From contig NZ_JAMQPR010000001.1 in NCBI RefSeq assembly GCF_026151345.1, positions 2,428,676 to 2,492,675 on the forward strand: a stretch of DNA of 64,000 nt, given 5' to 3'. Made by a program: the position numbers and the translations under genes. How positions within the stretch are numbered: the first letter of the stretch is position 1; each line of letters begins with the position of its first letter. This DNA comes from Leptospira paudalimensis (GTDB lineage Bacteria > Spirochaetota > Leptospiria > Leptospirales > Leptospiraceae). Below, piece by piece: positions 37,905 through 46,500 of this stretch. A model generated the notes under the pieces. The model was not told where the DNA came from and searched no databases. It was given only the letters and a program-made list of their open reading frames with translations.

Positions 37905-38968
37905 AACTCTATTATTATATATCAGGCCATGGGTTCGGACATATTAGTCGCTCGGGGAGCATCATTAAACGGTTATTAAACGAAGATTTCATTGAAGAAA
38001 TCCATTTAATAAGCACCCGTATCGGTTTTATCGACTATGAACATCCCAAATTAAAACTGCGTTCTCTCAAATTAGATGTAGGTATCTCACAAAAAGATTC
38101 ACTTTCCATAGACATTGAAACCACAAAAGAGGAACTGATCCAATTTGAAAAATCCAAATCCATTTTATTAAAGGAAGAAACCAAATACTGTAAGGATCAC
38201 AAAATCTCTCTGATCCTTACCGATAGTTCTTCCTTCCCGATTACAATTGCATTGGAAACAGGGATTCCCAGTGTCTTCATTGGAAATTTTACATGGGATT
38301 TTATTTATCGTAATTATGCAAAATCCGATTCTTACTTCGGAAATTTGAGCGACCATTTGGAAGTGGAATATGGGTTTGTTACAGAGGCTCTGGTTTTACC
38401 TTTTCAATGCCCTATGCCCAATTTTTTAGAACGATCGAGTATCGGTCTTGTTGGGAGAAAACCAACTCTATCGAAGGAGATGGCTCGTAAACAATTTGGG
38501 TTCCGAGATGAAATCACTTATATCCTGCTTTCCTTTGGAGCTTACGGTTTAGAAGGACATAGGTTACATACAGATTTATTGCCTAATCATATCCAACTTG
38601 TTGCGTTTGGAGTTCCTGGCATTCAATCTGATGGAATTTTGGTACCTGAAGTCTCACATTACCCGGATTTGGTGGCAGCTTCTGATTTTGTTTGTACAAA
38701 ACCTGGGTATGGAATTTTAGCAGAATGTTATTATGCAAAAACTCCAATTCTTTATACAGATCGTGGAGACTTCAGCGAGTATCTTTATCTCGTTGGTGCT
38801 CTTGATTTGTATTTTCAATCGGTCTATTTGCCGTTAGAAAAAATTATTTCTTGTGAATTTGAAGAAGCCCTGGCATACATGAGAACAGTGGATGGAATGA
38901 CTCCCAAATCGGAACTAAAAACAAATGGTGAAGAAGATGTGGTTCGTCATTTGTTAGAATATACATAA
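37901..38968 (+). CDS. Glycosyltransferase of the MurG/GT28-like fold
   Basis: The 355-residue protein begins with MKLYYYISGHGFGHISRSGS, the GHGxGHxxR pattern of GT-B enzymes such as MurG and MGDG synthase. A second domain contains FVCTKPGYGILAECYYAKTPILY, the expected nucleotide-sugar-binding region. It likely transfers a sugar to a lipid or small acceptor, but neither is identifiable. It starts inside the stop of the methyltransferase (ATGA) and runs directly into the FapA gene. Confidence 0.75.
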   Translation: MKLYYYISGHGFGHISRSGSIIKRLLNEDFIEEIHLISTRIGFIDYEHPKLKLRSLKLDVGISQKDSLSIDIETTKEELIQFEKSKSILLKEETKYCKDHKISLILTDSSSFPITIALETGIPSVFIGNFTWDFIYRNYAKSDSYFGNLSDHLEVEYGFVTEALVLPFQCPMPNFLERSSIGLVGRKPTLSKEMARKQFGFRDEITYILLSFGAYGLEGHRLHTDLLPNHIQLVAFGVPGIQSDGILVPEVSHYPDLVAASDFVCTKPGYGILAECYYAKTPILYTDRGDFSEYLYLVGALDLYFQSVYLPLEKIISCEFEEALAYMRTVDGMTPKSELKTNGEEDVVRHLLEYT

Positions 38969-40651
38969 ATGCCAGGCCCTGACTCTTATACCGATCGAAT
39001 CTTACAAGACTTGGAAGCATCCGAAAATGGTTATTTCCAAATCGAAAATTCCAATGGAAAAGCCATATTAAAAATCACCAAACCTGGTGCAAAAGGCAAA
39101 AAAGTAGAATACAAAGATGTCCTTGCACGTGTGCAACTCTTCGGAGTCGAAGGTTACCAAACCGAACAATTAAAAAAAATCGTAGTGCTTGCCGATGGAA
39201 AACCAGTAGAAATTGGAACATGGTCCAAAGGGGATCCAGTTCCCTCTTATGCAGACATCAGTGTTTCCGATGATGGTATGGAAGCAAAAATGGTACTCCA
39301 CCCTCCGAAACATGGTGGGCCACTCCTTACCGAATACCAATTAAGGGAACAAATCGCAGCCGTCGGAATTTCAGTTGGGATCATCGATTCTGTCATCCAA
39401 AACCAAATCAAAAATCCTGAATTTTTTGTACCGTATATCATTGCAAGAGGTGTCCAACCGATCCCTGGCAAAGATGGTGAAATTAAAATTTACTTCCGAT
39501 CTGACAACAAACCACAGTTAGAAGAAGATGAACATGGAAGAATCAATTATAAAAACATTGGTGTCATCCAATCCGTTAAACCGGGTGACTTAATCGCTGA
39601 AAAAATCCCACCGAAAAAAGGTGAGTTTGGCAAAACAGTTACAGGCACCATCCTACCCTACCAAGAAGAAAAAATTGTCGAATGGATCCTTGGACCAAAT
39701 GTAGAACTGAAAGAGGACAAACTGTACGCTAAAATTGCAGGTCGTCCTGTTCTATCAGCAGCATGGGAAATCAAAGTAGATGAAGTGATCCAATTAGAAG
39801 CTGTGGATTATTCCACTGGGAATATTGATTTTCCTGGTACCATCATTGTGGAAGAAAAAATTGGAGACGGATTTAGTCTTACAACCAGTGGCAGTATCAT
39901 CATTCGTAACTCTGTTGGAAAAGCCTTTCTCAAAGCCAAAGGTGACATTGTCCTTTCTGGTGGTTTTATGGGCCGAGGAGAAGGTTACATCGAATCAGAA
40001 GGAAATATTTACGCCAAATTTGTAGAACAAGGAAAACTCACAGCCCAAGGTTCTATTTTTGTCGAAGAAGCTGTGATGCACTCGGAAATTTCAGCAAAGG
40101 ATTTTATCCGTGTGATCGGTGGTCGTGGAGAAGTGATTGGAGGAACCATCATTGCAGGAAATTCACTCACTTGTGCGAAACTCGGTGCTGTCGTCGAAAC
40201 GAAAACCAAGGTAGCCATCGGTACTCCACCTGAACTCTTAGATGAGCTCAACCGAATGAAAAAAGAAATTTCAGAAAAAGAAATCACCCTTCATAAAGTC
40301 CAACTCACACTCACAAAACTTGTGGAAAAAAGCCAAAAAAAAGAACTGAGCCAAGAAGAAAAAGATACCATCACCAAATTAAAAGATGCCAATGATAAAT
40401 TTACAAAAGTTTTAGAAACTCAAATCAAACAGTTTGAAACTGCACTAGGATCCTATGAACCAAATCCAGATGCCTTTGTAGACGTTGAACGAGAAGTATA
40501 CCCAGGTGTGGACTTGAGTTTTGGTGCAGGGAAAAATTACCGGATGGGAATGAGTTCACTTGTCGGAAAGACGAAATTTTATTTAGGAACCGATGGTTCT
40601 ATTCAAACAGAACGAAATGTGATTCGAAAAGAGGATGACTTACTCCTCTAA
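38969..40651 (+). CDS. FapA/DUF342-family protein
   Basis: The 560-residue cytoplasmic protein has the DUF342 domain of FapA-like polymers, a beta-helix-like part (about 290-390) with repeats such as GSIIIRNSVGKAFLKAKGDI and GGFMGRGEGYIESEGNIY. A coiled coil (about 425-500) and a beta-rich C-terminus follow. FapA-type proteins take part in flagellum assembly or in cytoskeletal structures, so in a spirochaete a link to periplasmic flagella is plausible but not shown. The ATG follows the preceding stop at once. It overlaps a convergent lipoprotein gene by 12 bases. Confidence 0.85.
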   Translation: MPGPDSYTDRILQDLEASENGYFQIENSNGKAILKITKPGAKGKKVEYKDVLARVQLFGVEGYQTEQLKKIVVLADGKPVEIGTWSKGDPVPSYADISVSDDGMEAKMVLHPPKHGGPLLTEYQLREQIAAVGISVGIIDSVIQNQIKNPEFFVPYIIARGVQPIPGKDGEIKIYFRSDNKPQLEEDEHGRINYKNIGVIQSVKPGDLIAEKIPPKKGEFGKTVTGTILPYQEEKIVEWILGPNVELKEDKLYAKIAGRPVLSAAWEIKVDEVIQLEAVDYSTGNIDFPGTIIVEEKIGDGFSLTTSGSIIIRNSVGKAFLKAKGDIVLSGGFMGRGEGYIESEGNIYAKFVEQGKLTAQGSIFVEEAVMHSEISAKDFIRVIGGRGEVIGGTIIAGNSLTCAKLGAVVETKTKVAIGTPPELLDELNRMKKEISEKEITLHKVQLTLTKLVEKSQKKELSQEEKDTITKLKDANDKFTKVLETQIKQFETALGSYEPNPDAFVDVEREVYPGVDLSFGAGKNYRMGMSSLVGKTKFYLGTDGSIQTERNVIRKEDDLLL

Positions 40652-41404
40652 TAACACTCCATCCTCTTCATCTCGAGATATTTTTTTATCTGCTTTCATA
40701 TCCGCATCCACTGAGTTAGAAATTTCATTCGAATTTTTTTTTCGTTTTTCAAATTTCAATTTCGACAAGTCGGTTTTATCAAACACAAGCCAGTGGCGGT
40801 TACGAAACCCGCCTACCTTTTTAAAACTAAAACCCTGTCCTTGTAAAACATAAGTAGATTGAGGGAAATGTTCAAAAGGGATATCAGGGATGTTTGACCA
40901 ATCAAAATAATTCCCTTGTTCATCATAAGAGATTTCTTTTTGTAATTCGCCAAATAAAATCTCAATGGATGTGTCTGTTGACCAAATATAAAACGCAGTT
41001 CTTGAGTAATGAGAAACCACAGATTTCACTGGGTTGTATTTTGAGATCACAAGTAATAGTTGGTCTGGTTTTAATTTTTGTAATCCATCCACCAAATCGA
41101 GAGCAAACTCTTTGATTTCTTTTTCTTCAAAGATGTATTGGTTCACATCTCCATAGGAACTCTCTTCTCGGAATCGAATATTACCGAGTAGGTCTAAAAT
41201 TTTATCTTCCGTAAGTTCTACTGGGTGAGCGAATGTTTTGGCAACTGAGGTTTCTTGTTTTAAATTGATTTTGTCCCTTGCAACTGTATAAATCGCAAAC
41301 TCATTACTTCGAAAGAGTAAGGATCTCGATTTAACTCCAGAGGCACAGGATTGTAAAAAACCGATCAAAAGGAAAAATGGTAGAAGGAGTGAAAAGAATT
41401 TCAT
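40640..41404 (-). CDS. Putative lipoprotein of unknown function
   Basis: I do not recognise this 254-residue protein. The signal segment ends in FLQSC (Cys about 20), so it is a lipoprotein. The mature part has mixed alpha-beta character and a very charged tail with a Lys/Arg/Asp/Glu-rich C-terminus (about 220-254). A run AFYIWSTDTSIEILFGELQKE is conserved-looking. It lies 6 bases from the STAS gene, read in the same direction, so the two probably share a transcript. Confidence 0.75.
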   Translation of the reverse strand: MKFFSLLLPFFLLIGFLQSCASGVKSRSLLFRSNEFAIYTVARDKINLKQETSVAKTFAHPVELTEDKILDLLGNIRFREESSYGDVNQYIFEEKEIKEFALDLVDGLQKLKPDQLLLVISKYNPVKSVVSHYSRTAFYIWSTDTSIEILFGELQKEISYDEQGNYFDWSNIPDIPFEHFPQSTYVLQGQGFSFKKVGGFRNRHWLVFDKTDLSKLKFEKRKKNSNEISNSVDADMKADKKISRDEEDGVLLEE

Positions 41405-41410
41405 ATTAGT

Positions 41411-41770
41411 TTAAGCCTCTAGAGTTTGTTGGAACTCTGGGAATTTGGAAAGGTATTCATCCAAAGTCAAAATCGAAAGGATATGATTCAGCCCAGACAA
41501 ACGAAAAACAGAGTTTAAATTTTTATTGAGGTTGGTCACAAAAATTTCCACACCACGGTTGTGAAGGGCAGATGATGCTTTGATCACAGCTCCAATCCCA
41601 CTCGAATCCAAAAATTTCACCAAATGAAAGTCCATTGTCAGTTTCCCAAAATTGGAACCTTCAATTGCTTTCTCAAACTCTTGGTAAAACTCGCGTGAAT
41701 TTTCCATCAGGACATCCCTTTGGATGGAGAGTAACAGGTGGTTTTCCTGACGGTGGCTTTGAATCAACAT
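41411..41770 (-). CDS. STAS-domain anti-sigma-factor antagonist
   Basis: The 119-residue protein is a single STAS domain as in SpoIIAA/RsbV. The phosphorylatable Ser is in FLDSSGIGAVIKA (about 51-52), with an FRLSGLNHILSI motif after it. Such proteins are switched by a kinase and a SpoIIE-type phosphatase. The window holds two phosphatases of that type (at 13968 and 34295), but their pairing cannot be deduced. The protein is of normal length. Confidence 0.92.
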   Translation of the reverse strand: MLIQSHRQENHLLLSIQRDVLMENSREFYQEFEKAIEGSNFGKLTMDFHLVKFLDSSGIGAVIKASSALHNRGVEIFVTNLNKNLNSVFRLSGLNHILSILTLDEYLSKFPEFQQTLEA

Positions 41771-41824
41771 ACTTGGATTAACAATACGTTACGATTCTCT
41801 TCTTTTGTGTCAAGAAAATCGGGC

Positions 41825-42013
41825 TTAGGAAACTGGTGCCAAATCAGCGAGATCCATCTCTAAATCGTGAGGGTATCCTTCTTTGTCATTATAAACGACA
41901 ATTGCCTTCTCATTTTGGATCTCTTTGATTTCAACGGTGGAACCAGTAAAAATAAAAATCCCTTTATGGAGAAAGGTTTGTTTGGTGAGTTTAGCTTTAT
42001 CGCCAGGTTTCAT
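41825..42013 (-). CDS. Small basic SH3-like protein, unknown function
   Basis: The 62-residue protein starts MKPGDKAKLTKQTFLHKG and reads as five short beta strands, with FIFTGSTVEIKEIQNEKAIVV resembling SH3-like (KOW-type) folds. The family is not recognised. It overlaps the NifU-like gene by 4 bases (ATGA) and so is translationally coupled to it. It is probably a real gene because of the overlap and a clear coding pattern. Confidence 0.7.
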   Translation of the reverse strand: MKPGDKAKLTKQTFLHKGIFIFTGSTVEIKEIQNEKAIVVYNDKEGYPHDLEMDLADLAPVS

Positions 42014-42804
42014 TCCCCTTCCCCAGTTTTTAAATAGAGATCTTTCCCTGCTTTTTTCATCACATCAAAGATGTACATTTGGCTATGGTCTACCCGAGTT
42101 CCAATATCATATATGGCGTCAGTAAAATCAGCACCTTCAATTTTGGCCGAAGCTAGTTTTGCAAAACGTAGGTCGGCACCTCGAAAATTGGCGTTACGCA
42201 AATCTGCTCCGTTAAAAAAAGAAGCCTTCAGATTCGCACCTTGGAAGTTCGCTCCCACAAAACTAGAGTTTTGTAAGAAGGCATTGTGAAGGTCAGCGCC
42301 TGAAAAATCGACTCCGTCCAATTTTTCTTTTTCTAACATGACACTAGATAACTTAGCCTCCCTTAGGTGGCCTTGTTTATGAAGGAGTTCCATCGTTTGT
42401 GCTTTTGTGATTCGATTTTCTTTCGGAACACCTTGGCCCGATTCAAAATCTTCTACCGCTTTTTTGAGAGCAGCAACAGCCGATTCTGGATAATTTTTCC
42501 TACGTTCTGGGAATTCAAATAATGTTTCGAGAGTTTCTGGGGTAAGGGTTTTTAAATCAGAAATGGATTTCCCTTTGGCATATTCAGTTGCCATGGCAAG
42601 TGCCACAATCCCAAACCCACAACCTGTTGTGGTATAACTTGCGTCTTCCACAACTTGATTCTCGTTTAACTTAAGATAGATGCGGTAACCGTCTCCGCAA
42701 CCTGTGTTGCGGTAATAGGAGACAACAGTTGCGTCTTCCATCTCACGGTAATTCATCCTTTGGTCGTTGATTTCTTTGTAGCGAGCAAAGTCCATTACTG
42801 CCAT
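42010..42804 (-). CDS. NifU-like scaffold fused to pentapeptide repeats
   Basis: The 264-residue protein has an N-terminal NifU/IscU-like domain (about 1-120) with NTGCGDGYRIYLK (Cys36) and YTTTGCGFGIVAL (Cys62). The position of the third ligand, usually HC before a C-terminal helix, reads NY (about 104-105), so the third Cys is lost. A linker is followed by about 100 residues of pentapeptide repeats (about 148-245; ADLHNAFLQNSSFVGANF), which form a right-handed beta-helix. Normal NifU scaffolds build Fe-S clusters; a two-Cys domain may bind metal differently. Its partner is the small coupled gene downstream. Confidence 0.85.
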   Translation of the reverse strand: MAVMDFARYKEINDQRMNYREMEDATVVSYYRNTGCGDGYRIYLKLNENQVVEDASYTTTGCGFGIVALAMATEYAKGKSISDLKTLTPETLETLFEFPERRKNYPESAVAALKKAVEDFESGQGVPKENRITKAQTMELLHKQGHLREAKLSSVMLEKEKLDGVDFSGADLHNAFLQNSSFVGANFQGANLKASFFNGADLRNANFRGADLRFAKLASAKIEGADFTDAIYDIGTRVDHSQMYIFDVMKKAGKDLYLKTGEGE

Positions 42805-42851
42805 GAGTTGTTCCCCCGTTATAGTTTAGACGGTTGTGAGGCAAAGACCTC

Positions 42852-43052
42852 TTACTTCATTTTGTATTTTTTCTTGAACTTGTCTACGCGGCCTGTTGTA
42901 TCCACAAGTTTGGATTTTCCTGTGAAGAACGGGTGGCAGTTGGAACAAATTTCCACACTGATGTCCCCTGCAGTGGAACGTGTTTCAATCACAGTACCAC
43001 AAGCACATTTAATTTTGGCAGCAACGTATTTTGGATGGATGTCAGTTTTCAT
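42852..43052 (-). CDS. rpmE: 50S ribosomal protein L31
   Basis: The 66-residue protein is L31 with the Cys motif pair CACG and CSNC that binds zinc (the C+ form), and the typical [17 protein letters not shown]. It is a protein of the large subunit at the inter-subunit bridge. It lies 10 bases after the rho stop on the same strand, the common rho-rpmE arrangement. Confidence 0.97.
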   Translation of the reverse strand: MKTDIHPKYVAAKIKCACGTVIETRSTAGDISVEICSNCHPFFTGKSKLVDTTGRVDKFKKKYKMK

Positions 43053-43062
43053 GGTGGCCCTT

Positions 43063-44466
43063 TTAGTTCGTATTCATGCTGGCGAGGAATTGGTCGTTTG
43101 TCTTCGCGCCACGCATTTTTTCAATCAATAGTTCCATACTTTCGGTGATACTCATAGGAGAAAGTACTTTTCGAAGGATAAAGACACGAGTGAGGGTGTC
43201 TTGTGGTAGGAGGAGTTCTTCTTTCCTAGTTCCTGAGCGGTTGATGTCGATGGCAGGGAAAATTCGTTTGTCAGCGAGTTTTCGGTCCAAATGGATTTCC
43301 ATATTTCCCGTTCCCTTAAATTCCTCAAAAATCACTTCGTCCATTCGGGAACCCGTGTCAATGAGGGCGGTCGCGATGATGGTGAGTGACCCACCTTCTT
43401 CAATATTCCTTGCTGCACCAAAAAAACGTTTTGGTTTGTGGAGGGCATTGGAGTCCACACCACCGGAAAGGATTTTTCCAGATGTGGGAACCACTTGGTT
43501 GTAAGCACGGGCAAGCCTTGTGATCGAGTCGAGAAGGATGACCACATCCTTGCCGTGTTCCACAAGTCGTTTCGCTTTTTCGATGACCATCTCAGCCACT
43601 TGTACGTGTCGTTGTGCTGGTTCGTCAAACGTAGAACTCACAACTTCACCCTTTACATGGCGAGCCATGTCGGTTACTTCTTCCGGACGTTCATCAATGA
43701 GTAAAACGATGAGAAAAATTTCTGGGTGGTTACGAGTGATCGCATTGGCAATGGATTGCATGAGAACTGTTTTACCAGTTCTTGGAGGAGCCACAATGAG
43801 TGCTCTTTGTCCCTTTCCAATTGGACACATAAGATCAATCACACGTGTATCCAAATGGCTTGGATCAAATTCCATATTGATCCTTTCGTTAGGATAAAGA
43901 GGTGTTAAGTTATCAAATAAATTTCTCTTTTGAGCAACTTCAACAGGGAAACCATTGATGGATTCCACTCGTAACATCGCAAAAAATCGTTCTGCTTCTT
44001 TTGGTGGCCGAATAAGACCTGTTACAGTATCCCCCGTACGAAGACCAAATAACTTAATTTGAGATGGAGAAACATAAATATCATCTGGACCTGGCACATA
44101 ATTGTAGTCAGGTGATCGTAAGAAACCATAACCATCAGGAAGTCTTTCCATTACCCCGGCAGCATGCACTTGTCCATCTTTTTCGGTTTGTGCTTGTAGG
44201 AGAGCGAACATCAAGTTTTGTTTTTTCAAACCATGAGTGTTTTCCACTCCCAAACCTTTCGCAAGGTCAGCAAGTTCATTGATGTTTTTTTTCTTGAGTT
44301 CTACTAAATCAAGTGGAGGAGGAATAGGTCCTTCATACCGGCTCTTTTTTTTCTTAAATTGTTTCGGTGGTTCGGAAGCATCGTCTTGGTCCATGATGCC
44401 ATTTGTATATTCAGTTGGTTCTTCGGGGGGATTAACTTGGATTTCTTCTTGTTTGCGTGATGCCAT
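43063..44466 (-). CDS. rho: Transcription termination factor Rho
   Basis: The 467-residue hexameric RNA helicase has a charged N-terminal extension (about 1-50), the Rho N-terminal helical domain, a cold-shock RNA-binding domain ([12 protein letters not shown]), and an ATPase core with Walker [13 protein letters not shown] and Walker [18 protein letters not shown]-terminal motifs include [11 protein letters not shown]. The length is greater than in E. coli because of the N-terminal addition. Weak-stem terminators without T-tracts in this window may depend on it. It is followed by rpmE. Confidence 0.97.
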   Translation of the reverse strand: MASRKQEEIQVNPPEEPTEYTNGIMDQDDASEPPKQFKKKKSRYEGPIPPPLDLVELKKKNINELADLAKGLGVENTHGLKKQNLMFALLQAQTEKDGQVHAAGVMERLPDGYGFLRSPDYNYVPGPDDIYVSPSQIKLFGLRTGDTVTGLIRPPKEAERFFAMLRVESINGFPVEVAQKRNLFDNLTPLYPNERINMEFDPSHLDTRVIDLMCPIGKGQRALIVAPPRTGKTVLMQSIANAITRNHPEIFLIVLLIDERPEEVTDMARHVKGEVVSSTFDEPAQRHVQVAEMVIEKAKRLVEHGKDVVILLDSITRLARAYNQVVPTSGKILSGGVDSNALHKPKRFFGAARNIEEGGSLTIIATALIDTGSRMDEVIFEEFKGTGNMEIHLDRKLADKRIFPAIDINRSGTRKEELLLPQDTLTRVFILRKVLSPMSITESMELLIEKMRGAKTNDQFLASMNTN

Positions 44467-44607
44467 AGATTGTTCTACATTGATTTGTTAGAGTATTTGA
44501 TAAAATTCGGGAAACCATTTGTGCAAGTTATGTATGCAAGTGAAACAGCGAAGTGCGGAGGTGTTTTCTCAAACGGTAATGAAAAAATCGTTTCTGCACC
44601 ATTTTCG

Positions 44608-45813
44608 TCAACGTCTTTTTTTTGTCTTTTGTGTTGGTTTTGCCTTCGTTTTGGTCCCTTGTTTCCCATTTCCTTGTTTTTTCGGAGGAGAAGTGGTTCG
44701 TTTCTCTGATTTTCCTTTTTTGGTTGAGTTTGGATTTTGTTTTTTCTTAGGGAGCCTTTGTTTTTTTTGCGATGTTTTGGGTTGGGAAGAGGACTGTTTT
44801 TCCGAATCCAGTTGTTTTTCGGATCGTTTTCTCGGGATGACCACTCGTTCCTTTTTATTGTTTTGGAAACGTTCCGATAAATTTAAAAATCGAATTCTAT
44901 TTTGTAAGGTTGTACGTGGAATACCGAGTTCACTTGCAGCATGGGATATATTTTGCGAATTCCTTTGTAAGGATTTGTGGATATAGTGGGCTTCCATTTC
45001 CGCAAGGACAGTTTCCAGAGGGAGTTTCGAAAAAAAAGCCATGTCCAAATCAGGGAATTCCGATTTTGTTTTTCCAGCCCCAAAACCAACACTACTTGAA
45101 ACAAAATGGTACAAAAATCCAACTACCTTTTTCTCTTTTTTTAAAGTGATGATCCTTACTTGGGATTGTAAGTCTGGTAACATGGTTGTTAGGACATTTG
45201 TATCCGCTTCTTTTCCCAAACTCAAATCATGTTCTTTTAGGTAAGATGCGAGGACTTCTCTATTTAAATTGTGTAAATACTTCTCAGCAGTTTCTATCGA
45301 GTCATCAAACAATGATTTTGTGAGAATATCCCTTTCAAAACTTTCATTATAAAAAATAGTTCCACCTGTTACGTCAGTTGCAAAAAGGCCATCAGGGAAA
45401 TGGGAAAGGATGAGTTCCATAAACCACTGGACGGAATCCACGTTTTCTTTTTTTTTCTCGAGTTTGGATTCGATACCATCCAGTTTTGGATCTCGGACTT
45501 GTTTGGATTCTAGTTTGGTGAAAGCTGCAAGGAATCTTGGTTTGTCCCAATTGTCTTTTTTATCACCATCTATGCCAATCACGGGAATGAGAGAAGTTTC
45601 TTTAAAATATAATAGAATGGATTCGTTCAGTTCTGTTTCCAAAATCTCTAAAGGAATTTTGTCCAGATCTTCTCTTTCTTTCCCGAGGTCAGACAACTCA
45701 CGATGGACTCTCTCTTTGGAAAGTAATCCAACAAGTTCCCCCTTCTCGTTTACAACGGGAATGTGAGTGGCTCTTGTGAGCAAAAAATGACGATAAAGTG
45801 ATTCAAACTTCAC
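44608..45813 (-). CDS. CBS-PAS-Fis-type HTH regulator without an AAA+ domain
   Basis: The 401-residue protein begins with two CBS-like units (THIPVVNEKGELVGLLSKE and a second near SLIPVIGIDGD). A PAS-like domain (about 140-230, PDGLFATDVTGGTIFYNESF) and a Fis-type helix-turn-helix (about 290-325, NISHAASELGIPRTTLQNRI) follow. A tail of about 75 residues is rich in Lys, Ser, Gln and Thr. The Fis domain is the DNA-binding part of sigma-54 activators, but the AAA+ domain between is missing. It might therefore act as a repressor, a co-regulator or a nucleoid protein. The start is a GTG with an upstream in-frame stop nearby. Confidence 0.8.
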   Translation of the reverse strand: MKFESLYRHFLLTRATHIPVVNEKGELVGLLSKERVHRELSDLGKEREDLDKIPLEILETELNESILLYFKETSLIPVIGIDGDKKDNWDKPRFLAAFTKLESKQVRDPKLDGIESKLEKKKENVDSVQWFMELILSHFPDGLFATDVTGGTIFYNESFERDILTKSLFDDSIETAEKYLHNLNREVLASYLKEHDLSLGKEADTNVLTTMLPDLQSQVRIITLKKEKKVVGFLYHFVSSSVGFGAGKTKSEFPDLDMAFFSKLPLETVLAEMEAHYIHKSLQRNSQNISHAASELGIPRTTLQNRIRFLNLSERFQNNKKERVVIPRKRSEKQLDSEKQSSSQPKTSQKKQRLPKKKQNPNSTKKGKSEKRTTSPPKKQGNGKQGTKTKAKPTQKTKKRR

Positions 45814-45860
45814 TAAGCAGTCATTCTTTGAAAATTAGTGTGAATGAAAATGAAAATTTT

Positions 45861-46499
45861 TTAGTTTTCTTGGATGGAGTTTTGCTTTTGTTTGTGGAGG
45901 TTCATCCAAATGGGTTGCACCCATGCGGTATCTGCACTTTGGTAGGTTTCTGGAATTTCTGATTTTTGGGTACGTAACGTAAGTAAACTATACACTAGCG
46001 ATCGTTTGTAGGTATGTAGGGAAAGTTGGTAATTTCCAGACAAAAAGTATTCTTTTGCATGGTCTTTTTCACTTTTTGCCATCACTAAATAACGTTGGAT
46101 TTTATCTTTTGTATCCCACTCCAATCGACTCGACCCAGACTTTTCGTCATTTTCCATTTGGATCCAATGCCCCATGGCTTTTTGGTAGAGCCCAGTTGTG
46201 ACTTCTTCCATGGGGATACAAAGTTTTCGTTGTGTGATGAGGATCTCACCTTCCGCAAGGGTTAAAACTTTTTCGATTTCCGCACGTTTTCCTACGCGGT
46301 AGGTTTCTTCTACTTGGTCACGAATGGATTCAACAGAAGATTTTCCTACCTCAGGTTCAAGTTTAAGGTGTTCTTTCAGCTCTAATACAAGTGCAATTTT
46401 TCCATCCAATTGTTTTTTCCTTTCCCGGTAAGATATCGTACTTTTGGCAACGAGTCCTAACGAAAAAGAAAGTAAAATCACACTTGTAAAAAACTTCAT
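45861..46499 (-). CDS. Exported helical protein of unknown function
   Basis: The 212-residue protein has a signal peptide (FTSVILLSFSLGLVAKS) and is otherwise helical with charged segments and a conserved-looking Cys in QRKLCIPMEE. The open frame extends to 46616, but that part overlaps the upstream gene, so the ATG at 46499 is used, one base after the stop of the gene before. It is likely a periplasmic partner of the next exported protein. Confidence 0.75.
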   Translation of the reverse strand: MKFFTSVILLSFSLGLVAKSTISYRERKKQLDGKIALVLELKEHLKLEPEVGKSSVESIRDQVEETYRVGKRAEIEKVLTLAEGEILITQRKLCIPMEEVTTGLYQKAMGHWIQMENDEKSGSSRLEWDTKDKIQRYLVMAKSEKDHAKEYFLSGNYQLSLHTYKRSLVYSLLTLRTQKSEIPETYQSADTAWVQPIWMNLHKQKQNSIQEN

Positions 46500-46500
46500 T

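Noticed and set aside
43076..43504. Plus-strand open frame antisense to rho
   Set aside because: rho is certain by its motifs, and the antisense frame is Ser/Arg-rich with no recognisable fold.
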